Source: Azospirillum canadense (GTDB taxonomy: Bacteria; Pseudomonadota; Alphaproteobacteria; Azospirillales; Azospirillaceae). Taken from it: a stretch of 64,000 nucleotides of DNA. Positions within the stretch are counted from its first letter, which is position 1, and every line of letters starts with the position of its first letter. A program made the position numbers and the translations under genes. This document shows, in pieces, positions 34,282 through 44,555 of this stretch. The DNA lies in contig NZ_JAOQNG010000010.1 in the NCBI RefSeq assembly GCF_025961225.1, positions 1,602,501 through 1,666,500 of the forward strand. Reading direction: 5' to 3'. Under the pieces are notes generated by a model. That model ran no database searches, was not told the DNA's origin, and saw only the letters and a list, made by a program, of their open reading frames with translations.

Positions 34282-34689
34282 TCACCCGTGCAGGGCGAGG
34301 CCCTTGGTTGCCTTGTCCACGGCCTTCTTCGGCCCGCGCAGCGCCAGACCGACGAAGTCGGTGTTCTCCGGATCCTCCGCGGCGAAGGCGGCGCGGTTCG
34401 CGGCGTCATGCCCGGTCGCGAACATGGCGAACACATAGGGCACGACGCTGAGATCGCGCTCCAGCGCCTGCCGGTGCGCGGCCTGAAGCTGCTCCCGGTC
34501 GGCGGCGAAGATCAGTATGGGCTGGCCGAGCATACGGCCATGGACGCGCCCGCGAGCGTCCACATAGGGCTCGCCGAGCGCCTCGGGCGCCACGGCGGCG
34601 ACGCCGGTGGCGAGAAAGGCCGCGACGTTCAGCTTCTGCCAGCCGGCGAGGTCGGAACGGACGATCAGGGCAACCTTGGTGTCGAACAT
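34282..34689 (-). CDS. DUF2000-family protein
   Basis: A 135-residue cytoplasmic protein. It shows the DUF2000 pattern: KVALIVRSDLAGWQKLNVAAF, GQPILIFAADREQLQ, VVPYVFAMFATGHDAANR and a C-terminal DFVGLALRGPKKAVDK. The fold is related to peptidyl-tRNA hydrolase II-like proteins, but the function is unknown. It lies 45 bases downstream of an AraC regulator on the same strand, so co-transcription is likely. Confidence 0.85.
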   Translation of the reverse strand: MFDTKVALIVRSDLAGWQKLNVAAFLATGVAAVAPEALGEPYVDARGRVHGRMLGQPILIFAADREQLQAAHRQALERDLSVVPYVFAMFATGHDAANRAAFAAEDPENTDFVGLALRGPKKAVDKATKGLALHG

Positions 34690-34734
34690 GGGTTCGTGCC
34701 TCCTTCGCCGACACCGTGGCGGAGGAGAGCGCCG

Positions 34735-35589
34735 TCAGTCTGGAACGTTTGTGCAGATACGCCGGTAGGCGGCCGGCGTCATGCCGTAGGCCCGGCGGAA
34801 CCAGCGGCCGAGGTGGCTCTGGTCGGCAAAGCCCACGTCCGCCGCCGCCATTGCTGGCGTTTGCCCCACCGCCAGAAGCCGCCGCGCCGCCTTCAGGCGC
34901 AGTTGCACCAGATAAGCGTGGGGCGACAGGCCGAAGGCTTCGCGAAAGGCCCGGTTCAGGCGGAAGCGGTCCACCCCCGCCAGGGCCGCCAGCTCCTCCA
35001 GCCCGATGTCCTCGGCCATGCGGGCGTGCAGCGCGTCGCGCGCCAGGGCTGCCGCGCGCTGCGGCCGGCGGATGCGGGCACTTACCCCGGTCACCGCATG
35101 CCCCGCGAGCGCCAGCGCCAGCCGGTCGAGTGCCAAGTCGCGGGCAAGCCGCCCCTCCCGCCCGTGCAGCGCCAGGAAGGCGGAGCGGATCACCGTCCCC
35201 AGGTCCGGATCGTCGGACAGCGTATCGCGGAAACCCAGCGCACCCGATGTCGGGCCAAGCTCCCCCACCTCCGCCATCCGCGCCGCGAAGGGCCGGTAGG
35301 GCAGGTACAGCATGGCGTAGGTGAAGCCGTCGTCCTGGGGACTACGCCCATCATGCACCTCGCCCGGCTCGATCAGGATGACCCGGCCGGGCGTGCTGGT
35401 GTGGACGCGGCGGCGGCATTGGAACTGCTGCACGCCTTGTTCGGTGACGCCGACCAGGATGTCGTCGTGGTCGTGGGGGTCGTAGGCGTGCCCCTTGAAG
35501 TGGGCGCGGATGGTCTCGACACCGGTTTCGGCGTCCCGCCGAAGCGACATCCAGTTGCCGCCTCCGGTATCGTCCATCCGCGCGCCCAT
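34735..35589 (-). CDS. AraC-family transcriptional regulator
   Basis: A 284-residue regulator. The N-terminal cupin-like sensor (HAYDPHDHDDILVGVTEQG, PGRVILIEPGEVHDG) is followed by two helix-turn-helix motifs (IGLEELAALAGVDRFRLNRAF, MAAADVGFADQSHLGRWFRRA). It precedes DUF2000 and starts 19 bases after the clpB stop on the same strand. Its likely target is the DUF2000 gene. The start could be the second Met (MDDTGG) four codons in. Confidence 0.9.
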   Translation of the reverse strand: MGARMDDTGGGNWMSLRRDAETGVETIRAHFKGHAYDPHDHDDILVGVTEQGVQQFQCRRRVHTSTPGRVILIEPGEVHDGRSPQDDGFTYAMLYLPYRPFAARMAEVGELGPTSGALGFRDTLSDDPDLGTVIRSAFLALHGREGRLARDLALDRLALALAGHAVTGVSARIRRPQRAAALARDALHARMAEDIGLEELAALAGVDRFRLNRAFREAFGLSPHAYLVQLRLKAARRLLAVGQTPAMAAADVGFADQSHLGRWFRRAYGMTPAAYRRICTNVPD

Positions 35590-35608
35590 CCCAAGTAAGG
35601 CCGGACGA

Positions 35609-38245
<2,637 letters not shown>

Positions 38246-38340
38246 AGGTCTGCTCCCTTATCCCGTCGACCGTCCGCTGGGCAGCCCGGTCGATCCGATC
38301 CACAAACGCTGTGCGATCCGCAAGGATGCTGTGTTGCCGT

Positions 38341-38370
38341 AGATGTGGGTGCGTGTCCAGCCTATGCAAG
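38341..38370 (-). promoter_or_regulatory. Sigma-32-like heat-shock promoter of clpB
   Basis: On the minus strand CTTGCAT (38370-38364) and CCCACATCT (38349-38341) are 14 bases apart, close to the heat-shock consensus CTTGAAA and CCCCATNT. The leader to the clpB ATG would be about 90 bases. Confidence 0.5.
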
Positions 38371-38525
38371 ACCACCCCGAGCGAAGGGTTTTCTGAGAAC
38401 AGCCCTCCTGGACGCTAGACCTTTCGGGCGGGTCGCGCCGAATGCGCGTCTATCTTAAGAATGCGGGATGCGGCTAGGGTTTTGGCCGCCATTCGTTCGT
38501 CCTTCACCCTTGGACCCGCCCGCCC

Positions 38526-39065
38526 ATGACGGCCATCGCCACCTCGACCCGCCGCCCCATCGTGCCGCTGTCCCTGACCTCCTCGGCGCTGCGCCTCGCC
38601 TGGCACGCCCGCAACCTGTGGCATCTGGTCGCGCGGCCGCTAACCATGGGCGTGCGAGCCATCATCATCGACGAGTCGGGGGACACATCGAGCGGGGCCG
38701 GTATGAGGCGGGTGCTGCTGATCCGGCACAGCTACGTTGGCGGCTGGCATTTTCCGGGCGGCGGGGTCGGGAAAGGCGAGACGCTGGTGGAGGCCATGCG
38801 CCGCGAGGTGCGTGAGGAGGTCGGGCTGAGCGTCGACAGCGACCCGCAGCCCTTCGCCGTCTACGCCCGCTTCCGCCACGGGGCGAGCGACCATGTGGCG
38901 GTCTTCGTCGCGCGGGAATGGTCGGGAACCCCCGTCGCCGACGGTGTGGAGATCGTGGAAGCGCGCTTTTTTCCGCTCGACCAACTCCCCGACGACATCT
39001 CCCCGGCAACGCGGCGGCGCTTGGCCGAGTTCCTGGGTCAGGAACCGGTGGCAGAGCGTTGGTGA
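38526..39065 (+). CDS. Nudix hydrolase
   Basis: A 179-residue cytoplasmic pyrophosphatase. The Nudix box GGVGKGETLVEAMRREVREE, followed by VGL, has all metal-binding residues of GX5EX7REUXEEXGU. The preceding VLLIRHSYVGGWHFPGG strand is typical. The N-terminal 40 residues (HARNLWHLVARPLTMGVRA) resemble membrane-proximal extensions in some members. The substrate is unknown; a nucleotide or sugar nucleotide is likely. It diverges from clpB. Confidence 0.93.
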   Translation: MTAIATSTRRPIVPLSLTSSALRLAWHARNLWHLVARPLTMGVRAIIIDESGDTSSGAGMRRVLLIRHSYVGGWHFPGGGVGKGETLVEAMRREVREEVGLSVDSDPQPFAVYARFRHGASDHVAVFVAREWSGTPVADGVEIVEARFFPLDQLPDDISPATRRRLAEFLGQEPVAERW

Positions 39066-39134
39066 GGGCGTTGGTGACGGATTCCGTTTGCAACGGTTGA
39101 CAGAAGCGAATCGGTCCCACCATTGTGCAGTGCA

Positions 39135-39917
39135 ATGACCGCGACCGTCGCCGCCATCCGCCGCTACCCCATCAAGGGACTGAGCGGCCAGGACCTGCCC
39201 GCCGTTGACCTCGTCACCGGCCAGCCGATACCGTTCGACCGCCGTTTCGGCATCCTGCACGGGCCGGCGGCGCAAGACGCCGGGCTGGACGCGGGGATCT
39301 GGCGGCCCAACGAGGATTTCTTCACGCTTGACCGCAACGAGAAGCTGGCGCTTCTCGACAGCGAGTTCGACGAGGCCACCCAATCGCTGATCATCCGGCG
39401 TGGCGGAAAGCCCGTGTCGCGCGGGCGGCTGGACCAGCCCATGGGCCGGATGCTGATCGAGCAGTTCTTCGCCGCCTACCTCGCCGGCGCGGCTCCCGGT
39501 CTTCCGAAGCTGGCCGAGGCGAAGGGCGGCGCCTTCACCGACCGGGAAGAGGCGGCCGTCTCCATCCTGAACCTCGCCAGCGTGCGCGACCTGGAGGAAC
39601 GGGTGGCCAAGCAGCCGGTCGACCCGCGCCGTTTCCGCGCCAACCTCGTCGTCGACGGGCTGGAGCCCTGGGTGGAGCGCCAGTGGATCGGCGCCCTGCT
39701 GACCATCGGCGGAGCGACCTTGCGCGTTTGCGCCCACAAGGACTGCCGCTCGTCCAGCGAGGTCAACCCGGCGACGGGCGCGCGCGATTTCAACACGCTT
39801 CCCATCCTGGAGCGCGGCTACGGCCACACGCAGTGCGGGGTCTACGCCCGCGTGGTGCAGGGCGGCCGGATCGCGCTGGGCGACCCGGTGACCCTGTCAG
39901 AGACTTCGCTTCCCTGA
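39135..39917 (+). CDS. MOSC-domain protein
   Basis: A 260-residue cytoplasmic protein. An N-terminal MOSC beta-barrel (ATVAAIRRYPIKGLSGQDLP) is followed by a C-terminal MOSC domain (DPRRFRANLVVDGL, ICVAxK-like segment LRVCAHKDCRSSSEVNP, GYGHTQCGVYARVVQGGRI). MOSC proteins bind molybdenum cofactor or carry sulfur. The start is ATG at 39135; a TTG 12 bases earlier is in frame. It converges on the DUF4167 gene. Confidence 0.88.
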   Translation: MTATVAAIRRYPIKGLSGQDLPAVDLVTGQPIPFDRRFGILHGPAAQDAGLDAGIWRPNEDFFTLDRNEKLALLDSEFDEATQSLIIRRGGKPVSRGRLDQPMGRMLIEQFFAAYLAGAAPGLPKLAEAKGGAFTDREEAAVSILNLASVRDLEERVAKQPVDPRRFRANLVVDGLEPWVERQWIGALLTIGGATLRVCAHKDCRSSSEVNPATGARDFNTLPILERGYGHTQCGVYARVVQGGRIALGDPVTLSETSLP

Positions 39918-39954
39918 CGGAAGCAGGCCTGGGGAAATAAAGGTTGGCGAACGC

Positions 39955-40383
39955 TCAGGCGTTCAGCGGGGCCCGTTCGTCCGCGCCATCGGCGTCCTCG
40001 GCGGCCTCGCCACCCTCGTCCTCGTCGGCCATCATGCCGCCGGACAGCGCGCCGTGGCCGTTGCCGCCCGGATTGCGCTGGCGGTTTTCCGATTCCTGGA
40101 TCTGGTTGATGATGCGGAAATAATGTTCCGCGTGCTGCAGGTAGTTTTCCGCCTGGATCCGGTCACCGGAGGACGCCGCGTCGCGCGCCAGCGCCTGATA
40201 CTTCTCATGGACCTGCCACGCGTTTCCGCGGATGCGCACGTCCGGGCCGTTGCTGTCGAACGTCTGGTGCCGCAGCGGGACGTTCTGCCGACGATTTCCA
40301 CCGCCGCCACCGCCACCACCTCCGCCACCACCGCCGCCGTTGCCACGACCGCGCGAGCGCCTGGAGTTCGGTCCTTGTCTCAT
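39955..40383 (-). CDS. DUF4167 protein with poly-glycine tract
   Basis: A 142-residue protein. A basic start (MRQGPNSRRSRGRGN) is followed by 14 consecutive glycines and then the conserved DUF4167 domain at about residues 35-95 (YQALARDAASSGDRIQAENYL, QHAEHYFRIINQIQES). An acidic tail follows (DEDEGGEAAEDADGADE). It is typical of alphaproteobacteria and may bind RNA (inferred from the basic Gly/Arg region). It is located between prmC and clpB, as in related genomes. Confidence 0.88.
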   Translation of the reverse strand: MRQGPNSRRSRGRGNGGGGGGGGGGGGGGNRRQNVPLRHQTFDSNGPDVRIRGNAWQVHEKYQALARDAASSGDRIQAENYLQHAEHYFRIINQIQESENRQRNPGGNGHGALSGGMMADEDEGGEAAEDADGADERAPLNA

Positions 40384-40683
40384 TTGGCTCTTTAGGCCCT
40401 CTGCAAGAGAAGCGCAATCCCCGGAATACCCCGGCGGCCGTCCTGGCCGTCGAGCCCGCCGCGGAGCGGTCCGCGGATGGGTCACAGGGAGCAAACGACG
40501 CGCCCGCCCTAAAACCGGGTGGCCTAGCGGACTTCCGCCCACCTGCGCGGAGTTTCCGGTGGCCTTGGGAACGCCCCTGGGGCCATCGTCCCTAGGGTTG
40601 TCGTCGTACCCTGCACCCTAATGGGGACGGCGCAGCAATCCAACCTTTTTTTTGGGGCCAACCTGTTTTTGGGACAGCCGGAT
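40384..40683. other. 300-base gap between prmC and the DUF4167 gene
   Basis: No convincing gene is seen. It holds an A8 tract on the minus strand (CC-T8-GGGG on the plus strand near 40650) and two related CCAACC/CCAACCTG blocks. It probably carries the DUF4167 promoter and leader. I could not identify clear -35/-10 boxes. Confidence 0.4.
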
Positions 40684-41535
40684 TCACGAAGCCTTGCGGG
40701 CCAGGACGCAGCGTTCCACCCCGCCCAGGTCGCTGAACACGCCCCGCACCTCCAAACCTGCCGCGCGGAGCAGCCCGGCCACGTCGTCCGCCTGCCCCTG
40801 CCCGACCTCCAGCGCGGCGAGGCCACCGGGCTCCAGCAGGCCGGGAAGCTGCGCGGCAATCGCCCGGTAGGCGTCCAGCCCGTCCGCCCCGCCGTCCAAC
40901 GCGCGCAACGGGTCATGCTCCCGCACCTCCGGCGCCAGGGTGGGGATGTCGGCGCTGGGGATGTAGGGCGGGTTGGAGACGACGACGTCGAACCGACCCG
41001 CCAGCCCCTCGCCCCAGTTCCCGGCCTGGAAACGCGCCCGCCCCGCCAGCCCGTTGCGCGCCGCGTTGTCCGCCGCCGCCGCCGCCGCGTTCGGGCTGAG
41101 GTCCACCCCCACGCCTGAGGATCGCGGCAGTTCGGCGAGCAGGGCCAGCAGGATGCAGCCCGTCCCGGTGCCGAGGTCGAGCAGCCGCAGCGGGGCCGCG
41201 GGGTCGGGAACGGCCTTAAGCACGGCCTCCACCACCGTCTCGGTGTCCGGCCGCGGCTCCAGCGTGTCGGGGTTGAGGGCGAGGTCGATCGTCCAGAACT
41301 CCCGGTGACCCAGGATGCGCCCCACCGGCTCGTGCGCCGCGCGTCGCTCGACCAGCGCCATAACGCGGGCCGCGTCGGCGTCGGGGATCGGGGTGTCGGC
41401 TTTGAAGAGGAGATCCTCGCGGGTGAAGGTCAGCGCGTGCTCGATCAGCAGGCGTGCGTCAAGGTCCGGCGTGTCCACGCCGGCCTCGCGCAGGCGGGAT
41501 TCGGCGGCGCGGCGGAGATCACGGAGCGTCGTCAT
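40684..41535 (-). CDS. prmC: Release factor glutamine N5-methyltransferase
   Basis: A 283-residue S-adenosylmethionine-dependent enzyme that methylates the GGQ glutamine of release factors. It has the SAM-binding LDLGTGTGCILLALLAEL, catalytic VVSNPPYIPS, and N-terminal helical domain (RILGHREFWTIDLALNPDTL). It normally follows prfA directly; here a 369-base plus-strand DUF559 gene and two palindromic repeats separate them. The palindrome at 41541 ends 6 bases before the prmC ATG and supplies the purine-rich GGAGGGTGGGGG leader. Confidence 0.95.
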   Translation of the reverse strand: MTTLRDLRRAAESRLREAGVDTPDLDARLLIEHALTFTREDLLFKADTPIPDADAARVMALVERRAAHEPVGRILGHREFWTIDLALNPDTLEPRPDTETVVEAVLKAVPDPAAPLRLLDLGTGTGCILLALLAELPRSSGVGVDLSPNAAAAAADNAARNGLAGRARFQAGNWGEGLAGRFDVVVSNPPYIPSADIPTLAPEVREHDPLRALDGGADGLDAYRAIAAQLPGLLEPGGLAALEVGQGQADDVAGLLRAAGLEVRGVFSDLGGVERCVLARKAS

Positions 41536-41540
41536 GAATT

Positions 41541-41647
41541 GCCCCCACCCTCCCCATGCTGCGCATGGGTCCCCTCCCTCCCCCGCTTCGCAGGGGAGGG
41601 CATTTTGTCCCCTCCCCTGCGAAGCGGGGGAGGGTTAGGGTGGGGGC
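41541..41647. repeat. GC-rich palindromic repeat, copy 5
   Basis: The outer arms GCCCCCACCCTCCCC and GGGGAGGGTTAGGGTGGGGGC enclose CGCTTCGCAGGGGAGGG / CCCTCCCCTGCGAAGCG. It lies between prmC and the DUF559 gene, 6 bases from the prmC start on one side and 22 bases from the DUF559 start on the other. Confidence 0.82.
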
Positions 41648-41669
41648 ACGTGTAGCGACGCGAGCGCTT

Positions 41670-42038
41670 ATGCGGGATGTGAAACTCAAATACCGGGCGC
41701 GCAACCTCCGCAATGAACCAACGGACGCCGAAGAGGCGCTCTGGCGATATTTGCGCGGTGAGCAGCTTGGTGGCCATCGCTTCAGGCGCCAGCATCCCAT
41801 CCCTCCCTACATTGCGGATTTTGCCTGTATTGAGGCCAAGCTGGTTATCGAAGTCGACGGCGGCCAGCACGCGGACTCCGCATATGACGCGGCTCGGGAC
41901 AGGCATTTGCGGCTGCATGGCTGGCGGGTCCTGCGATTCTGGAACAACGACGTGCTGAGCAATCCCGAAGGGGTTGCGACGGAGATCTTGCGCGCGTTGG
42001 GTGGGCCGAAGCTTGGGAAAGACTCACCCCCACCCTAA
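41670..42038 (+). CDS. DUF559 (Vsr-like) endonuclease family protein
   Basis: A 122-residue protein with the very-short-patch-repair-type nuclease fold: RARNLRNEPTDAEEALWRYL, FRRQHPIPPYIADFACIEAK, VIEVDGGQHADS (acidic catalytic residues) and LRLHGWRVLRFWNNDVLSNP. It runs opposite to prfA and prmC and sits between them. The repeats flank it: copy 5 begins 129 bases upstream and ends 22 bases before the ATG, and copy 6 supplies its last residues (SPPP) and the TAA stop. Whether it cuts DNA is not known. Confidence 0.88.
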   Translation: MRDVKLKYRARNLRNEPTDAEEALWRYLRGEQLGGHRFRRQHPIPPYIADFACIEAKLVIEVDGGQHADSAYDAARDRHLRLHGWRVLRFWNNDVLSNPEGVATEILRALGGPKLGKDSPPP

Positions 42039-42064
42039 CCCTCCCCCGCCCAGCGGGGGAGGGA
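42027..42064. repeat. GC-rich palindromic repeat, copy 6 (short)
   Basis: CCCCACCCTAACCCTCCCCCGC and CAGCGGGGGAGGG form a half-length hairpin. It overlaps the 3' end of the DUF559 gene and stops 7 bases before the prfA stop codon. Confidence 0.8.
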
Positions 42065-42071
42065 ATCGGGC

Positions 42072-43145
42072 CTACTGCAACTCGGCCAGCCGCGCGGCCT
42101 CGTCTTCCGCCACCAGGGCGTCGATCATTTCGTCCAGCGCTTCGCCGGCCATCACCTTGTCGATCTTGTAGAGCGTCAGGTTGATGCGGTGGTCGGTCAC
42201 GCGCCCTTGCGGGAAGTTGTAGGTGCGGATGCGTTCCGAGCGGTCGCCGGAGCCCACCTGGTTCTTGCGGTCGGCCGCCCGCGCCGCGTCCTTGGCGGAG
42301 CGCTCCAGCTCGTACAGGCGGGCGCGCAGCACCTTCAGGGCCTTGGCCTTGTTCTTGTGCTGGCTCTTCTCGTCCTGCTGGCTGACCACGAGGCCGGTCG
42401 GCAGGTGGGTGATGCGCACCGCGCTGTCGGTCGTGTTCACCGACTGGCCGCCGGGCCCGCTGGAGCGGAACACGTCGATGCGCAGGTCCTTCTCGTCGAT
42501 GTGGATGTCCACCTCCTCCGCTTCCGGCAGCACGGCGACCGTAGCGGCGGAGGTGTGGATGCGCCCCTGCGTCTCCGTCGCCGGAACGCGCTGCACGCGG
42601 TGGACGCCCGACTCGAACTTCAGCCGGGCGAAGACGCCGCGGCCGGTGATGCTGGCGATGGCCTCCTTGTAGCCGCCGATGCCGGTCTCGCTGACCTCCA
42701 TCGTCTCGAAGCGCCAGCCGTGCAGGCCGGCGTAGCGGCGGTACATCTCGAACAGTTCCGCGGCGAACAGGGCGGCCTCGTCACCGCCGGTGCCGGCGCG
42801 CACCTCCAGGATGGCGTTCTTCTCGTCCGCCTCGTCCTTGGGCAGCAGCGCGATCTGGACGCCGCGCTCCAGGCCGGGGATGCGGCGGGTCAGCTCGCCG
42901 AACTCCTCCTCCGCCAACGCCTTCATCTCCGCGTCGCCGGCCGGGTCCGCGATCATGCCCGCGAGGTCGGCGGCCTCGGTCCTGGCCTTCTTCAGCTCCG
43001 CAATCGCCTCGGCGACGGGGGTGAGGTCGGCGTACTCCTTCGACAGCCGGGCGAAGTCCGCCGGGTCCACCGTGCCCGCCGCCAGGGCGTCCCGCAACTC
43101 GTCATGGCGGGCCACGACCTTATTGAACTTCTCGTCCAGGCTCAC
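42072..43145 (-). CDS. prfA: Peptide chain release factor 1
   Basis: A 357-residue factor that terminates translation at UAA and UAG. It has the GGQ motif SSGPGGQSVNTTDS, the anticodon-like region around GRIHTSAATVAVLPEAEEV, and SERIRTYNFPQGRVTDHR. I chose the GTG at 43145 (VSLDEKF, matching the usual SLDEK start) with GAGGAC upstream; ATG at 43160 is an alternative. It overlaps the end of hemA by 26 bases. Confidence 0.96.
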   Translation of the reverse strand: MSLDEKFNKVVARHDELRDALAAGTVDPADFARLSKEYADLTPVAEAIAELKKARTEAADLAGMIADPAGDAEMKALAEEEFGELTRRIPGLERGVQIALLPKDEADEKNAILEVRAGTGGDEAALFAAELFEMYRRYAGLHGWRFETMEVSETGIGGYKEAIASITGRGVFARLKFESGVHRVQRVPATETQGRIHTSAATVAVLPEAEEVDIHIDEKDLRIDVFRSSGPGGQSVNTTDSAVRITHLPTGLVVSQQDEKSQHKNKAKALKVLRARLYELERSAKDAARAADRKNQVGSGDRSERIRTYNFPQGRVTDHRINLTLYKIDKVMAGEALDEMIDALVAEDEAARLAELQ

Positions 43146-44451
43146 GTCGCTCGTCCTCATTCCCATCAATCTGGGGACCATCACTCTCGGCCAGCTGGAA
43201 CAGCTGGAACAGCAGCCTCTCCGCCGCCGCCCGCTCCACCAGCCCGGCCCCACCGCTATCGACCCCGCCTTCCGCCGCCATGGCCCGCAGCGCCTCCGAC
43301 GGCCCATGCAGCAGGCGGTTGACCAGCAGCCGCGTCGCCGCCGCCGCGTCCAGGCCGCGATGCTCGTCCAGCAACCGCCGCCGTTCCGCCTCGAAATGCG
43401 CGCGCAGCGCCGCCACGGCGGGCACGGCCGCACGCTCCGCCCGGTGCCGGGCGAAGACCGCCACGGCCTCCTCCACGATGGCCCAGGCCGCCTTGGTCGC
43501 CGCCTCGCGCCCCACCCGCCCCTGCAGCGCCACGCGCTCCAGGTCGGCGAGGTCGTAGACGAAGGCCTCGTCCAGCGACGCGACCGCCGGGTCCACGTCG
43601 GCCGGGATGGCCGCGTCCACCACGAACACCGGGCGCCGGCGGCGGCGCTTCAACGCCGCCCCCAACGCCTGCGCCGACAGGATATAGCGCCCCAGACCGG
43701 CCGCGGTCACCACGATATCCGCACCGGCCAGCGCGGAATCGAGATCCGCCCAGGGAACGAAGTGGCTGTCCATCCGGCGCGCCGCCGATTCGGCCCGCCG
43801 GTCGACCGGGGAGGCCACCGTCAGCCGTCCCAGCCCCGCCTCGCGCAGACCGTCCAGCACCAGCGCCCCCATGTCGCCGAGGCCCATCAGCAGCCCGGAG
43901 CAGCGCTTCAGGTCACCGTGCAGGTCGCGCGCCACCTGGACCGCGGCGGCGACGAGCGAGGTCGCCCCCTCCGCGATCGGCGTTTCGCGGCGTACCCTCT
44001 TGGCGGCGCCGTAGGCCGCCTGGAAAACACTCTCCAGCGCTTGCCCGGTGAGCCCGGCCGTCGCGGCGTGGCGGTGCGCCGCCTTCAACTGGCCGAGGAT
44101 GTGCGGCTCGCCGACGATCTGGCTGTCCAGCGAGCAGGCGACGGCGAAGACATGCCGCACCGCGTCCACCCCGGTCAGCGTGTAGAGCTGCCCGGCGAGG
44201 TCCGGCTCCGACAGGCCGACCCGCTCCGCCATGATCCCGGCGACCGCCAGCGCCGCCTCGTGCGGGCGCTCATGGACCGCCTGCACCTCCACCCGGTCGC
44301 AGGTGCTGAGCCAGACCGCCTGGGTCAGGCCGGCGTCGCGCAGGTGCTCCAGCATCATCGGCACCTCCGCCTCCTCCGTCGTCAGACGGTCGCGGATCGC
44401 GCCCGAACAGGTCCGGTGGCTGGCGCCGATGACGAAGTAGGAGGAGGTCAC
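43120..44451 (-). CDS. hemA: Glutamyl-tRNA reductase
   Basis: A 443-residue enzyme that reduces glutamyl-tRNA to glutamate-1-semialdehyde, the first step of C5 tetrapyrrole synthesis. It has the catalytic cysteine in WLSTCDRVEVQ, SLDSQIVGEPHILGQLKAA, NADPH-binding LLMGLGDMGALV, and a helical dimerisation end. The usual STCNR reads STCDR here. The GTG start at 44451 has no clear ribosome site. It heads hemA-prfA. Many alphaproteobacteria use 5-aminolevulinate synthase instead, so the route used here is worth checking. Confidence 0.93.
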   Translation of the reverse strand: MTSSYFVIGASHRTCSGAIRDRLTTEEAEVPMMLEHLRDAGLTQAVWLSTCDRVEVQAVHERPHEAALAVAGIMAERVGLSEPDLAGQLYTLTGVDAVRHVFAVACSLDSQIVGEPHILGQLKAAHRHAATAGLTGQALESVFQAAYGAAKRVRRETPIAEGATSLVAAAVQVARDLHGDLKRCSGLLMGLGDMGALVLDGLREAGLGRLTVASPVDRRAESAARRMDSHFVPWADLDSALAGADIVVTAAGLGRYILSAQALGAALKRRRRRPVFVVDAAIPADVDPAVASLDEAFVYDLADLERVALQGRVGREAATKAAWAIVEEAVAVFARHRAERAAVPAVAALRAHFEAERRRLLDEHRGLDAAAATRLLVNRLLHGPSEALRAMAAEGGVDSGGAGLVERAAAERLLFQLFQLAESDGPQIDGNEDERREPGREVQ

Positions 44452-44467
44452 GGATGGGCTTTTTCAA

Positions 44468-44548
44468 TCCACAGAGGAACACAGATAAACACAGATTGGG
44501 CGCTATGGCAGTGCCGATCGCTCCGTGTTCATCCGTGCCGTCCGTGGA
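44468..44548. repeat. CCACAGA...ACACAGATAAACACAGA palindromic repeat
   Basis: The left arm (44468-about 44496, TCCACAGAGGAACACAGATA and on) is the imperfect complement of the right arm ending TCCGTGGA (44521-44548). Together they form a long imperfect hairpin between ispG and hemA. Repeats of this word (CCACAGATGAACACAG) occur in unrelated bacteria. Confidence 0.75.
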
Positions 44549-44555
44549 AAGGCGG

